64,000 nt of DNA from positions 1 through 64,000 of the forward strand of contig JAZKGE010000056.1 in NCBI GenBank assembly GCA_040386075.1, read 5' to 3'. The notes beneath the pieces are model-generated. The model worked only from the letters and a program-made list of their open reading frames with translations, had not been told where the DNA came from and did no database searches. This document shows, in pieces, positions 17,954 to 26,772 of this stretch. This DNA comes from UBA4416 sp040386075 (GTDB lineage: Bacteria; Bacteroidota; Bacteroidia; B-17B0; Aurantibacillaceae). Every line of letters starts with the position of its first letter. The first letter of the stretch is position 1. A program made the position numbers and the translations under genes.

Positions 17954-20629
17954 ATGTTACTTACTAATAAATATATTCTAAGCATCCTCGTCTTATCGAT
18001 GTCTTTTGTTGCCACGGCACAGAAGAAAAAAGCCGATAAGCTGTATGCTAAAGCTCAGTATTTTAAGGCTATTCCTAAGTACGAAAAAGCCATTAAAACA
18101 AATGATGTAACCGAAAAACAGGCAAGTTTAATTAAACTGGCCGAATGTTACCATGTATTAAATGAATATAAAAAATCAGAGACCTATTATAAACAAGCTT
18201 TAGCATTGGGTGCAGTAGCGCCGGAAGTAAATTATGAGTATGGTAATGTTTTAAAAAGTAACAATAATTATTCGGAAGCACTTAATAATTATATGGTTTA
18301 TTTAGAGGCCAAGCCAGCTGATAAAAAAGCGACCTACGCTGTCAAGTCTTGTCAGGAAATAAAATACTGGCAGTCTAAACCTCAGGAATACCAAATAAAA
18401 GCCATTGAAGAAATAAATACCATGCGATCAGAATTTTGCCCGGCTGTGCTTAACAATAAGTTGGTATATATTGGTGAAAAACAAAATGATTACCTGGAAT
18501 ACAGCACTAATAATTTAAACGGGCAACCCTTTTTAAATGTTTATTATGCAGATATAAAAAACAATGAGGTTAAAAAAACAAAGCCACTTTCAGGAACTGT
18601 TAATAGCAACTATCACGATGGACCGGTATCATTTTCGGCCGATGGAACTACGATGTATCTAACCCGCGTTAATTACATTGTAAATAAAAGGAATAAAGAT
18701 TTTGTGAATCGCGCCAAATTATACATTTCAATAGGAAAGGATAAAAAATGGAGCAAGCCAAAACCATTTCAATATAACTCTGATGATTATTCCTGTGCAC
18801 ATGCCACTGTAAGTGCAGATGGTACTACTTTGTATTTTGCTTCTGATATGCCTGGTGGTTTTGGCGGTAAGGATATATGGATGTGTAAAAAGAACGGAGA
18901 AGGTTGGGATAAACCGGTGAATTTAGGGTTGGATATCAATACAAGTGGCGATGAAATGTTTCCATACATAAGAAAAGATGATGCCTTGTATTTCTCTTCA
19001 AATGGTTTACCCGGCTTTGGCGGATTAGATATTTTATCGGCCAAACAAAAAGACGGGAGATGGTTGCTGAATAGAAATGAAGGGATGTTATTAAATAGCA
19101 ATGCTGATGATTTTGGGATCATATTTACATCTGACAGTGCGGGTTATTTTTCGTCGAACAGGTTAGGAGGTAAAGGTGGTGATGATGTATATGCATTTAC
19201 ATATACGAGTAAATATATAACTGTAGATGGAACAGTATTGTTAACCGAAAATGCAAACGATCCTGCTAAAAACGTAAAGGTGTATTTGTTGGATGACAAA
19301 GGCAAAGCCATAGATTCTACTAAAACAAATGAGAAAGGTTATTTTGCATTTAAAGACCTTGATGCCGAAAAAACATATATGGCCGAGATAGAAGGGACTG
19401 ATGTTTCACTTAAAAACAAGTCTCGTTACTATCTGGCAGATAAAAACTCAAAAATATCACGAATTACCCATAATAATGGTCCCGGACAAAAATATGTATT
19501 CAAGAATTTACCGGTCGATCCAAATGGAATGCCTGATCTGTATAACGATGATGATCTGAGTTTGGCTGGTAATTTATTATATGGCGAAAACCCAAGTAAA
19601 CCTATTGCTAATAAAAAAGTGATCATTAAAAATGAGTTTGGCGACATAGTTGAAGAAACAACAACTAATGAATTTGGTGCTTTTGCATTCAGAAATTTGC
19701 CGATCGACCAGAACTATTCATTATCTGTTGTAGATGATGATCTGCCTGCCGATGCAAAAATTATCTTAACAAACAAAAGTGGTAAAGAAGTTAAATTTGC
19801 CCGCTCTGATGCGAAAGGAAATTTTAAATTCTCGTTGTTGAGCGTAGATAAATCAGCTATTGCCGACTTGACTGTGAAAGATGAGGAACTTATCATGGCT
19901 TTAAATGGTTATTTATATGATCAGGATAAAAAAGCATTAAGTAATGCAAAGGTTACTGTTTTCAATAAATCAGAAGTGATCGAAAATATCATAACTGATG
20001 AAAAAGGAAAATTTGCATTTAAGAATCTGGGGGCAGATAAAAACTATTTATTTAGTATTGATGATTCTGACCTGAGATTTAAAAATGTGAGCAAAGTATA
20101 TGTGGCCGATTCAAAAGGACGGATCTATCGTGAGATAAAACGAAATTCAAACGGTAAATTTCAGTTCGACCTGTTAGAAATTGACAGAACGGCAATGGGA
20201 GATTACTCTGTAGATGATCCATGGTTGGAAGTACTGAATATGAAGAATAAGCAAAAACAGGAAGCTATTACTATTATTGAAAGCTTATATTATGCTTATG
20301 GCGATTATAAAATTGACGCTGCCGGATTTAATATTCTGGATAAAGTGATCACAGTTTTAAACTCCAATCAAAATTTAAATATTGAATTAAGTTCACATAC
20401 CGATTCGCGTAGTTCGGATGCTTATAATTTGACCTTATCTCAAAAAAGAGCAAAAGCAGCAGTTGATTATATGATTTCTAAAGGTGTTAATAAATCAAGG
20501 TTAAAGGCAGTAGGGTATGGAGAAACCAGATTGTTAAATAACTGTAAAAATGATGCCACTTGCTCCGAGGAAGAGCACGCTAAGAACCGAAGAACGGAAT
20601 TTAAGATCGTAGAAGTTGGAAAATCGTAA
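17954..20629 (+). CDS. PorE-like protein: TPR, beta-propeller, CarboxypepD_reg repeats, OmpA domain
   Basis: An 891-residue envelope protein with the domain order of T9SS protein PorE. Signal peptide (1-22), TPRs (about 22-130), WD40-like PD40 propeller blades (about 150-420; motifs such as DGPVSFSADGTTMYLTR, ATVSADGTTLYFASD, DDALYFSSNGLPGFGG), then three carboxypeptidase-regulatory-like modules (about 425-755; GYFAFKDLD, GAFAFRNLP, GKFAFKNLG), and an OmpA peptidoglycan-binding domain (about 775-890; ELSSHTDSRSSD, RAKAAVDYM, NRRTEFKIVE). PorE links the T9SS ring to the cell wall; this paralogue sits next to PorP/SprF and may anchor the fibre module in the same way. Three regulatory modules rather than one is an expansion. 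A strong terminator follows. Confidence 0.9.
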   Translation: MLLTNKYILSILVLSMSFVATAQKKKADKLYAKAQYFKAIPKYEKAIKTNDVTEKQASLIKLAECYHVLNEYKKSETYYKQALALGAVAPEVNYEYGNVLKSNNNYSEALNNYMVYLEAKPADKKATYAVKSCQEIKYWQSKPQEYQIKAIEEINTMRSEFCPAVLNNKLVYIGEKQNDYLEYSTNNLNGQPFLNVYYADIKNNEVKKTKPLSGTVNSNYHDGPVSFSADGTTMYLTRVNYIVNKRNKDFVNRAKLYISIGKDKKWSKPKPFQYNSDDYSCAHATVSADGTTLYFASDMPGGFGGKDIWMCKKNGEGWDKPVNLGLDINTSGDEMFPYIRKDDALYFSSNGLPGFGGLDILSAKQKDGRWLLNRNEGMLLNSNADDFGIIFTSDSAGYFSSNRLGGKGGDDVYAFTYTSKYITVDGTVLLTENANDPAKNVKVYLLDDKGKAIDSTKTNEKGYFAFKDLDAEKTYMAEIEGTDVSLKNKSRYYLADKNSKISRITHNNGPGQKYVFKNLPVDPNGMPDLYNDDDLSLAGNLLYGENPSKPIANKKVIIKNEFGDIVEETTTNEFGAFAFRNLPIDQNYSLSVVDDDLPADAKIILTNKSGKEVKFARSDAKGNFKFSLLSVDKSAIADLTVKDEELIMALNGYLYDQDKKALSNAKVTVFNKSEVIENIITDEKGKFAFKNLGADKNYLFSIDDSDLRFKNVSKVYVADSKGRIYREIKRNSNGKFQFDLLEIDRTAMGDYSVDDPWLEVLNMKNKQKQEAITIIESLYYAYGDYKIDAAGFNILDKVITVLNSNQNLNIELSSHTDSRSSDAYNLTLSQKRAKAAVDYMISKGVNKSRLKAVGYGETRLLNNCKNDATCSEEEHAKNRRTEFKIVEVGKS

Positions 20630-20658
20630 AATTTGGCATAATAATTATTAATTTTGAG

Positions 20659-20681
20659 AACATAGGCCATTGGCCTATGTT
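20659..20681 (+). terminator. Rho-independent terminator after the PorE-like gene
   Basis: AACATAGGCCA pairs perfectly with TGGCCTATGTT (11 bp, essentially no spare loop), followed by TTTATTGTTTT. It lies 29 bases after the stop, before the start of the giant repeat protein, so it marks the end or attenuation of the fibre operon. Confidence 0.85.
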
Positions 20682-20705
20682 TTATTGTTTTAAACACATG
20701 CTCAA

Positions 20706-23700
20706 ATGAAAAAACTATACTTTTTATTGCTTTGCTTTATTTCACTTTCGGTATTTTCTCAAAAAGATTATTCCCGCTATTATAATTCATGGCGACTTGG
20801 TTTAAATTTAGGCGGTGCCTGGCAAACAGCAGATTATAGAAGCTGTTGGGGAATAGCCGGAGGTATTACACTGGAAAAGGGTTTTCATGAGAACAGTACT
20901 AACTTTTTTTCATTTGCTGTCCGTGGCCGTTATTTGGGCGCTAATACCTATGGAATGGATTATAACAGGAATTATGATGTTAAAAGCAATGATGCTTACA
21001 ATGGAAAATATGATCCTAAGGTAAATTATGTGGATAGCGTATCTGTTAGCAGGCAATATGTTTACGATAATTATAAAATGCAGTTGAGCGAAGGTTCACT
21101 AGAACTTCAGGTTAGTTTTAACCGCTTAAGAGAACAAACACATGTGTTACTTAATTTGTGGGGCGGGATTGGTTTTACAAGTTACCGTACAAAATCGGAT
21201 CTGTTGACAGGCGATAATAAACTATACGATTTTAGTCTGGTAGATTCTACAGGGAATCAAACCAAAGCATTAAACACGTATAATGGATTGATCGATAAAA
21301 AATATGAATCTTATGCTTATGGAAGTAAAAATGGAAATCTGGTAACCTTTTCTCCATCGTTAGGTGTTGGCTTGGGTTATCAATTTTCTCCGGGCTTTTC
21401 AATGCTATGGGAATATAAAATTACTTTTCCACAAGGCACAAATGCCGATCTGTTGGATGGAAAACTGGCAGCAAATAATGATTTTTTTGGAAGTAATGAT
21501 TACTACCACTACACAGGTTTGAATCTTGTGTTTACATTACGCGGCAAAAAGAAAACGCCAACGCCAAAAGATGAAACTACTTATACTAATACAGTTGTGC
21601 CTACCAATACGGTAGCAGTTCCTACAACATCAATTGCTCCTCCAACCAATACAGTGGTTACAAATACACCACCAACACAAATTCCGGTTACTGATCCAAA
21701 ACCCATCGTTACTTTTGTTAATCCGACAACAAGCGGTCAGGTTGTATATGCCGCACAATATAAGATCTCAGCACAAATTTTAAACATAACCAACGTAAAT
21801 CAAATTCAGTTTAAATTTAACGGGGTTAATCACTACAATTTTAATTACAATGCCCAAACGCATTTATTGGAATATAATGCCACGTTAAATAACGGTAACA
21901 ATTCAATCCAGATCATTGCTACAAATAATGCCGGACAGGATAATAGAACAAGTGTTATTATATATGATCACCAACGGCCGGCTGTTCCTCCTGTAGTAAG
22001 TTACATTAACCCGGTACAGGCAGGAGCTATTTCAGCAATTCAGGCCTACCAGATTAAAGCTCAGGTGTTAAATGTAAATGGCCAAAATGAAATATCGGTT
22101 TATTATAATGGTATGTCAGCACCATTTAGCTATGATGCTACAACCAAACAGGTTACTATCCCTTTAACTTTGAATGTTGGATCAAATGCTGTGAGTATTA
22201 CAGCTAACAATGCAGGTGGAGAAGATACCAAGACTACAAGTATTGTGTACAAAGAAAAGAAGCCAGCTGGAATTCCTCCAGTGGTAACCTATATAAATCC
22301 TGTGCAACCGGGTGTTGTTTCTTTGATCCCGACCTACGAGATCAAGGCCCAGGTATTGAATATAGCAGGCCAAAATGAGGTGTCAGTTTATTATAATGGA
22401 TTGTCTACGCCATTTACTTATAATGCAACTACTAAACAAGTTGCAATTCCTGTAGTTTTAAATGTAGGATCAAACTCTATCAGTATCACGGCAAATAATT
22501 CGGGTGGAGAAGATACTAAAGTAAGTCATGTTGTATTTAAAGAGAAAAAAATAATGCCAACGGGGCCTGCACCTGTGGTTAATTTGATAAATCCGGCCAC
22601 ACAAATAAATGCTACAGATAATCTATTATATAATTTTAAATTGTCTGTATTGAATGTAACTGCAAAAGCTAATGTCGAATTATTGTTCAATGGTGTTGCT
22701 CAAACTAATTTCACATACGATCCAAATACAAAAGAAGTGTTCTTTCAAACTAATTTAATAGTTGGTAATAATACGGTATTGGTAAAAGGTACTAATTCGT
22801 TTGGCTCGGATTCAAAACAGATCAATGTAAATTATACACCGCACGCCGAGATCAAGATGCCACCAGTGGTTACGATCTCTAATCCTTTAAATGCTACTGC
22901 AGTAGTGGCAAATCCAAACTATACGTTTAAAGCTTCTGTAACCAATGTTATTAATGCATCAGGATTAACCGTTAAGTTCAACGGAAATGTTATAACTAAT
23001 TATGTGTATGATGGATTAAATTTAACCTATAATGCTCAATTAGCTCAGGGCAACAATTCGTTTGAGGTAAACGGACATAATAATGATGGTTCGGATACTA
23101 AAACCGCCGTAGTAAATTACAAAATAAAAGTGGCGCCGGTTTTACCCGTCGTTAATTACATAAGTCCGGGCTCTGGAAATAATTCTACTATTGATGTATT
23201 GTATAGCTTTAAATTAGCAGTTTTGAATGTGAATTCAAAAACTGATATTGAAGTGTTGTTCAATGGTGTTGCTCAAACTAATTTTACATACGATCCAAAT
23301 ACAAAAGAAATGTTCTTCCAAACTAATTTAATATCCGGTAATAATACATTGTCGGTTAAAGGAACAAATCAGTTCGGTTCGGATGTGAAACTGGTTAATG
23401 TTACCTATTCGCCGATTATCAGCATTAAAGTACCTCCGCTTGTTACATTTGTTAATCCTGTTGGAGCACAAGAAAATACACAGAATATTAATTATGTCTA
23501 CACTGCTAAAGTTGACAGTATAGGATCAATTAATGACTTATCTGTTAAATTCAATGGTAATAGTGTTACAAACTTTACATTCGATGGAACTCATATTGGT
23601 TATGCCGCAACCCTAAACCTTGGAACTAATACTTTGGAAATATCAGCAACAAATGCTGATGGTAGCGATACAAAAACAGCTACGGTAAATTTTAAACAAA

Positions 23701-24320
23701 AAATAATTATCCCTCATCCTCCTATAGTAACGATCTTACAGCCCGTTAATACTCCAACTGTAAATGCAGAAGCCTATAATTTTATCTTTAAAGCACTCAA
23801 TGTATCTCAAAGCCAGATCCAGATTACTTTAAACGGGGCGCCTGTTACACAATTTAATTTTGGAAATAATATAGGCACTTTCACAGCCGATTTAGGAAAG
23901 GGTATCAGTACAGTGGTGGTAACAGCAACTAACACTGATGGAACCGATACTAAAACAGAAACCATTGTACTTATGGCTACTGCAACAGGCACAACCGGAA
24001 CTACATCACCGGGTTCTTCAGGAACGGAAACTACTACATCAACCGGAACAAGTACAACCTCTACACAAGGGGGGCAAAAAACAGTTGTGATCTGTCATAA
24101 AGTTGCAGGAGCAAACCCTCAAACTATTACTATTCCTATCGCGGCATTAACTGCACACCTTGGACATGGCGATACAAATGGCGCTTGTCCGACAGCGGCC
24201 GACAGTATAAAAATAATTCCGCGATCAATTAAAAATATTCCTGTAAAAAATAATTCAACCGAAGAAAAACCTGATACAACAATTAAACAACAAACCATCA
24301 CACCTCGTAGACCGCGCTAA
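20706..24320 (+). CDS. Giant surface protein: outer-membrane barrel plus eight Ig-like repeats
   Basis: A 1204-residue protein. After a signal peptide (about 1-19), residues 20-280 resemble an outer-membrane barrel (SWRLGLNLGGAW, GLGYQFSPGFSMLWEY, YHYTGLNLVFTLRGKK). A Thr/Pro-rich linker (about 283-335) leads to eight repeats of about 95 residues with the pattern PPVVxxxNP ... VxFNGxxxxxFxYD ... LxxGxNxxxVxaTNxxGxDxK, an Ig/bacterial-adhesin-like beta fold. Repeats 2 and 3 are close copies; repeats 4-5 and 6-7 form a duplicated pair. The tail has the CHK...HLGHGDTNGAC Cys/His motif known from other secreted proteins, in an unknown role. No T9SS sorting domain. The protein may display the repeats on an integral barrel (inference). 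Confidence 0.85.
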   Translation: MKKLYFLLLCFISLSVFSQKDYSRYYNSWRLGLNLGGAWQTADYRSCWGIAGGITLEKGFHENSTNFFSFAVRGRYLGANTYGMDYNRNYDVKSNDAYNGKYDPKVNYVDSVSVSRQYVYDNYKMQLSEGSLELQVSFNRLREQTHVLLNLWGGIGFTSYRTKSDLLTGDNKLYDFSLVDSTGNQTKALNTYNGLIDKKYESYAYGSKNGNLVTFSPSLGVGLGYQFSPGFSMLWEYKITFPQGTNADLLDGKLAANNDFFGSNDYYHYTGLNLVFTLRGKKKTPTPKDETTYTNTVVPTNTVAVPTTSIAPPTNTVVTNTPPTQIPVTDPKPIVTFVNPTTSGQVVYAAQYKISAQILNITNVNQIQFKFNGVNHYNFNYNAQTHLLEYNATLNNGNNSIQIIATNNAGQDNRTSVIIYDHQRPAVPPVVSYINPVQAGAISAIQAYQIKAQVLNVNGQNEISVYYNGMSAPFSYDATTKQVTIPLTLNVGSNAVSITANNAGGEDTKTTSIVYKEKKPAGIPPVVTYINPVQPGVVSLIPTYEIKAQVLNIAGQNEVSVYYNGLSTPFTYNATTKQVAIPVVLNVGSNSISITANNSGGEDTKVSHVVFKEKKIMPTGPAPVVNLINPATQINATDNLLYNFKLSVLNVTAKANVELLFNGVAQTNFTYDPNTKEVFFQTNLIVGNNTVLVKGTNSFGSDSKQINVNYTPHAEIKMPPVVTISNPLNATAVVANPNYTFKASVTNVINASGLTVKFNGNVITNYVYDGLNLTYNAQLAQGNNSFEVNGHNNDGSDTKTAVVNYKIKVAPVLPVVNYISPGSGNNSTIDVLYSFKLAVLNVNSKTDIEVLFNGVAQTNFTYDPNTKEMFFQTNLISGNNTLSVKGTNQFGSDVKLVNVTYSPIISIKVPPLVTFVNPVGAQENTQNINYVYTAKVDSIGSINDLSVKFNGNSVTNFTFDGTHIGYAATLNLGTNTLEISATNADGSDTKTATVNFKQKIIIPHPPIVTILQPVNTPTVNAEAYNFIFKALNVSQSQIQITLNGAPVTQFNFGNNIGTFTADLGKGISTVVVTATNTDGTDTKTETIVLMATATGTTGTTSPGSSGTETTTSTGTSTTSTQGGQKTVVICHKVAGANPQTITIPIAALTAHLGHGDTNGACPTAADSIKIIPRSIKNIPVKNNSTEEKPDTTIKQQTITPRRPR

Positions 24321-24321
24321 T

Positions 24322-25557
24322 ATGAATTATATTTTATTTGATGATCACACATGGCAAAATTTATTGCCACTTACTTTTACCAGACCTGTATCAGAAATCC
24401 GAATCGGCATTTTAACGATCACTGAAAAATGGGAAACTTATTTAAGTGGCAAACTCACGTTTCAAACACAGGCATATTTGAATCAAAAATATAAAGCAAG
24501 CTATACCAATAACGCCGTTTTTATAAATGGAAAAATTTGCCCTAATCCAACGTTATTAGCTCAAATCAATGGGCTGGAATTTAATACAGGTATAAAAAAA
24601 GGTGATACGCTGATCGCCTATAGAAGTAATACTGCATCTTCCTTAAATATTACAGATGCGTTGACGGCATCTATTGAAACTACTACTGATTATTTATCGG
24701 TTGAAAATGTATGGGATATTTTTTATAAGAATGGTGATGCTATAAAACAGGATTTTGAATTGTTGACTAAAGGAAGAAGCTCAAAACCATTATCTCTTTC
24801 TAATACGGTAATAGGTGATGTGAAAGATATCTTTTTAGAAGAAGGTGCTGTAGTAGAAGCTGCTATTTTAAATACAAAGTCGGGACCGATATACATTGCC
24901 AAAGATGCTGAGATCATGGAAGGCTCAGTGGTGCGCGGCCCATTTAGTTTAGGTGAACACGCTGCTTTAAAATTAAGTACTAAAATTTATGGTCCTACAA
25001 CCGTTGGACCCCATAGTAAAGTAGGAGGAGAGGTGAACAACTCCGTGATCTTTGCCTATAGCAATAAAGGACATGATGGTTTTTTAGGAAATAGTGTTGT
25101 TGGCGAATGGTGTAATTTGGGTGCAGATACTAATAACTCCAATTTAAAGAACAATTACGGTAACGTAAAATTATACAGCTACGCACAGGATGAAATGATT
25201 GATACCGGCTTACAGTTTTGCGGTTTAATAATGGGCGACCATAGCAAATGCGGTATCAATACGATGTTCAATACAGGAACTGTAGTAGGAGTAGGCGCTA
25301 ATATCTTTGGAGGAGGATTTCCACCAACTCACATCCCAAGCTACAGCTGGGGTGGAGCAGAGGGTATGGAAGAATATAAATTCGATAAAATGATAGAAAC
25401 CGCTAACCGTGTTTATGCACGGAGGAACTTAACCATTGATTCAATCGAAAAGAGCATTCTAGAAACTGTGTTTAAGAATACGGAGCAGTCAAGAGTTGCT
25501 AAGCCACAAGGCGTGCGGAATTTAGAAAAGTTCATTAATAAAAACAGAAGAGCTTAG
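24322..25557 (+). CDS. Bacteroidota-type GlmU-like sugar-phosphate nucleotidyltransferase / acetyltransferase
   Basis: A 411-residue protein of the alternative GlmU family (UDP-GlcNAc pyrophosphorylase / glucosamine-1-phosphate acetyltransferase) found in Bacteroidota, making UDP-GlcNAc for peptidoglycan and LPS. The N-terminal signature is FDDHTWQNLLPLTFTRPVSE and GILTITEKWE. From about residue 180 the sequence forms left-handed parallel beta-helix hexapeptide turns (VVEAAILNTKSGPIYIAKDA, GPTTVGPHSKVGGEV, SVVGEWCNLGADTNNSN), ending with GAEGMEEYKFDK. The canonical LxAGxGTRM loop of ordinary GlmU is absent, as is usual in this family. The ATG is 1 base after the previous stop, so translation is probably coupled to the repeat protein. 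Confidence 0.88.
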   Translation: MNYILFDDHTWQNLLPLTFTRPVSEIRIGILTITEKWETYLSGKLTFQTQAYLNQKYKASYTNNAVFINGKICPNPTLLAQINGLEFNTGIKKGDTLIAYRSNTASSLNITDALTASIETTTDYLSVENVWDIFYKNGDAIKQDFELLTKGRSSKPLSLSNTVIGDVKDIFLEEGAVVEAAILNTKSGPIYIAKDAEIMEGSVVRGPFSLGEHAALKLSTKIYGPTTVGPHSKVGGEVNNSVIFAYSNKGHDGFLGNSVVGEWCNLGADTNNSNLKNNYGNVKLYSYAQDEMIDTGLQFCGLIMGDHSKCGINTMFNTGTVVGVGANIFGGGFPPTHIPSYSWGGAEGMEEYKFDKMIETANRVYARRNLTIDSIEKSILETVFKNTEQSRVAKPQGVRNLEKFINKNRRA

Positions 25558-25621
25558 TTTTATTTTGCCGGATTACAAATGTTACGGAGCGGAGCAAGCA
25601 AACTATAGGCTTGTGTTATTG
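25558..25621. other. Short region between convergent genes
   Basis: 64 bases between two converging stops. It contains a GC-rich patch (CCGGATTACAAATG ... CGGAGCGGAGCAAGC) and a weak hairpin (CAAGC with GCTTG about 9 bases later) but no T-run beside it. It resembles a remnant of a dispersed repeat, but I found no second copy in the window. Confidence 0.3.
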
Positions 25622-26263
25622 TTACTTTATTTCTTCTAGTCTACCAGTCGACCTATACCACTTTACCACTCCACGTTGTTTTTGAAACCAAACAGTGTCT
25701 GTATAATGAGCTGTGGGCCAGTCTTGCATTACAGTTAACTTAAGACAGTCTGGAAATGCTTTGCCTTTGATATTTATAGATTCAAAACCGATGAATTTAT
25801 ATTTTCTGATTTCTTCTCCATGTTTGTATTTGTAAACTGTGTCGAACTTTAAAACATCTGGAAACAAGATTTCAAAATAGTCTGGATTAGCTTTTTTTAG
25901 TTCGTATTTCCAGAAAATAGGTGAGTAATAGAAGTTACCTTTGTCAAAATAAAAACTGCCATTACAAAAAGTTAAAGAACCTACAATTGCATTGTCGTCG
26001 CTCTTCATATTGTTGTCAAAATAAAATATTTTTTTTCCTTTCACTAAAATAGACTTGCATATGGAAGAATCGTTTTGGTAACTAAGAGTGTCTGTTTCAG
26101 TAAAACGGGTTATATAAAACTCTTCATATTTCATACTCTTAAGCGGATAATATTCTTCGAATCTGACTGATGATTTGAGGTCAACTGCGTGTTTTGAGTA
26201 ATTACAACTTATTAAAAGCGTAATGACAATTAATGAATATTCGGTTATTTTTTTAATTTTCGT
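25622..26263 (-). CDS. Putative lipoprotein, apparent ACG start codon
   Basis: If read only from the first ATG (26134) the product is 170 residues without a signal. The frame stays open upstream to an in-frame TAA just before 26280, and its first 43 codons before that ATG encode a textbook lipoprotein signal: basic KIKK, hydrophobic SLIVITLLIS, then Cys20. The only sensible initiator is ACG at 26263-26261 (followed by AAA ATT AAA AAA), so either ACG initiates or the ATG has mutated. Full length would be 213 residues. The mature part is rich in Tyr/Phe/Lys and not recognised (YYSPIFWKYELKK, FPDCLKLTVMQDW, YTDTVWFQKQRGVVKWY), similar in style to small DKNYY-type Bacteroidota lipoproteins. It lies 20 bases after the 143-residue gene, in one operon. 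Confidence 0.6.
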   Translation of the reverse strand, partial: TKIKKITEYSLIVITLLISCNYSKHAVDLKSSVRFEEYYPLKSMKYEEFYITRFTETDTLSYQNDSSICKSILVKGKKIFYFDNNMKSDDNAIVGSLTFCNGSFYFDKGNFYYSPIFWKYELKKANPDYFEILFPDVLKFDTVYKYKHGEEIRKYKFIGFESINIKGKAFPDCLKLTVMQDWPTAHYTDTVWFQKQRGVVKWYRSTGRLEEIK

Positions 26264-26283
26264 TTTTGTTAATTGATTATTGT

Positions 26284-26715
26284 TTATTTATAAACCAAAT
26301 GAAACTTCTCTCCTAAAAAAGAGATCATAACGCTTTTGCCTGTACGCATATTTTTAAACGGCAGGATATCAAAATAAAGTTTGGTTTTAAGCGTTGCTTT
26401 GCAGGGAACAGCATCTTTATCGTAGCGTAATAAAAAATTAAGTGTCAGCGTGTTTGTTTCAATTAACCTATTGTCGGTTACCAGTTCAAGGTTAGCAGGG
26501 CAGTCACCGGCAAATACGCCAAGTTCCAGGCAGTTGTTATTTATTTCGGCATGGTATATTTTAACGCGCGGCATTGTTAAGGTATCCATTTCGTCAACAC
26601 TTAATACTTTAGCGCAATCAAAGGTGATGGCTTCGCCGTTTACGGTTAATTTGTTTTGGGCTATAAGGCAATTTGAAAAAATATAAATTGCCAGGAATAA
26701 TACTCTCTGTTTCAT
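26284..26715 (-). CDS. Small secreted protein, unknown function
   Basis: A 143-residue protein with a signal peptide (RVLFLAIYIFSNCLIAQ, cleavage expected after Ala19). The mature part has four cysteines (DCAK, NNCLELG, GDCPA, VPCKA) that could form two disulphides, and looks all-beta. No family recognised. It heads a two-gene minus-strand unit with the ACG-start lipoprotein gene. The next gene upstream (26773-28290) ends 57 bases before it, so readthrough is possible. Confidence 0.7.
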   Translation of the reverse strand: MKQRVLFLAIYIFSNCLIAQNKLTVNGEAITFDCAKVLSVDEMDTLTMPRVKIYHAEINNNCLELGVFAGDCPANLELVTDNRLIETNTLTLNFLLRYDKDAVPCKATLKTKLYFDILPFKNMRTGKSVMISFLGEKFHLVYK

Positions 26716-26772
26716 TTACTAATAACGTTAAAAAAAAGTTAATAGTATAATAGAAAAAATAAATAGTAATAC

